A stretch of DNA of 5,875 nucleotides from Trichodesmium sp. MAG_R04 (GTDB lineage Bacteria; Cyanobacteriota; Cyanobacteriia; Cyanobacteriales; Microcoleaceae): assembly GCA_023356515.1 (NCBI GenBank), contig JAKQYG010000270.1, positions 1 through 5,875 of the forward strand, in the 5' to 3' direction. Positions 5,833 through 5,875 of this stretch are shown here, piece after piece. The translations under genes and the position numbers were made by a program. The notes beneath the pieces are model-generated. The model did no database searches. It saw nothing but the letters and a program-made list of their open reading frames with translations, and had not been told where the DNA came from. Each line of letters begins with the position of its first letter. Positions within the stretch are counted from its first letter, which is position 1.

Positions 5833-5875
5833 TATTATTAAAATCACAGATAATATTTTTGACAACTTGAGGGTA

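Larger units (their letters stand above)
5490..5875. other. 386-bp gene-free flank upstream of ggt
   Basis: No convincing gene was found in this AT-rich stretch. The part nearest ggt holds its candidate promoter. From about 5561 to 5740 nothing is recognised. From 5741 to 5832 there is a cluster of small inverted repeats, listed separately. The sequence continues beyond the window, so regulatory signals of a neighbouring gene on either strand may be included. Confidence 0.5.

Noticed and set aside
5859..5864. TTGACA near the window end as a rightward -35
   Set aside because: The window ends before any -10 could be examined, so it cannot be supported.

Overview
The window looks like chromosomal DNA of a filamentous, probably Nostocales-type cyanobacterium. 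The evidence is four copies of the HIP1 octamer GCGATCGC (at 2858, 3299, 4726 and 5801), AT-rich coding sequence, a DUF1350 protein (a family known mainly from cyanobacteria and chloroplasts), and a fused receiver/PP2C phosphatase of the type common in cyanobacteria. The genus cannot be fixed from the sequence alone. No tRNA, rRNA or CRISPR array was seen.

Left part (1-1548): a divergent signalling pair. A response-regulator/SpoIIE-type phosphatase runs leftward off the window edge. A stand-alone RsbW-like HATPase (anti-sigma factor or serine kinase) runs rightward. Together they resemble two arms of a partner-switching module; the STAS-domain antagonist that normally links them is not in the window.

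Middle (1573-3519): a leftward DUF1350 alpha/beta-hydrolase-like gene converges on the HATPase gene with only 24 bp between them. Upstream of it lies a 435-bp interval with no intact gene. Its right-hand part carries the decayed C-terminal end of an IS200/IS605-family TnpB, followed by a structured right-end segment that resembles an omegaRNA (reRNA) scaffold. Next comes a leftward ComF-family phosphoribosyltransferase gene with a plausible promoter of its own.

Right part (3520-5875): a complete leftward gamma-glutamyltransferase with a signal peptide. An inverted repeat that may be its terminator lies between it and comF. A 386-bp flank upstream of ggt has a candidate promoter near the gene and a cluster of small hairpins, including a HIP1-containing one, near the window end.

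The genes do not form one pathway. The only evident functional pairing is the phosphatase/HATPase couple. The most unusual segment is the TnpB/omegaRNA-like relic at about 2481-2690.
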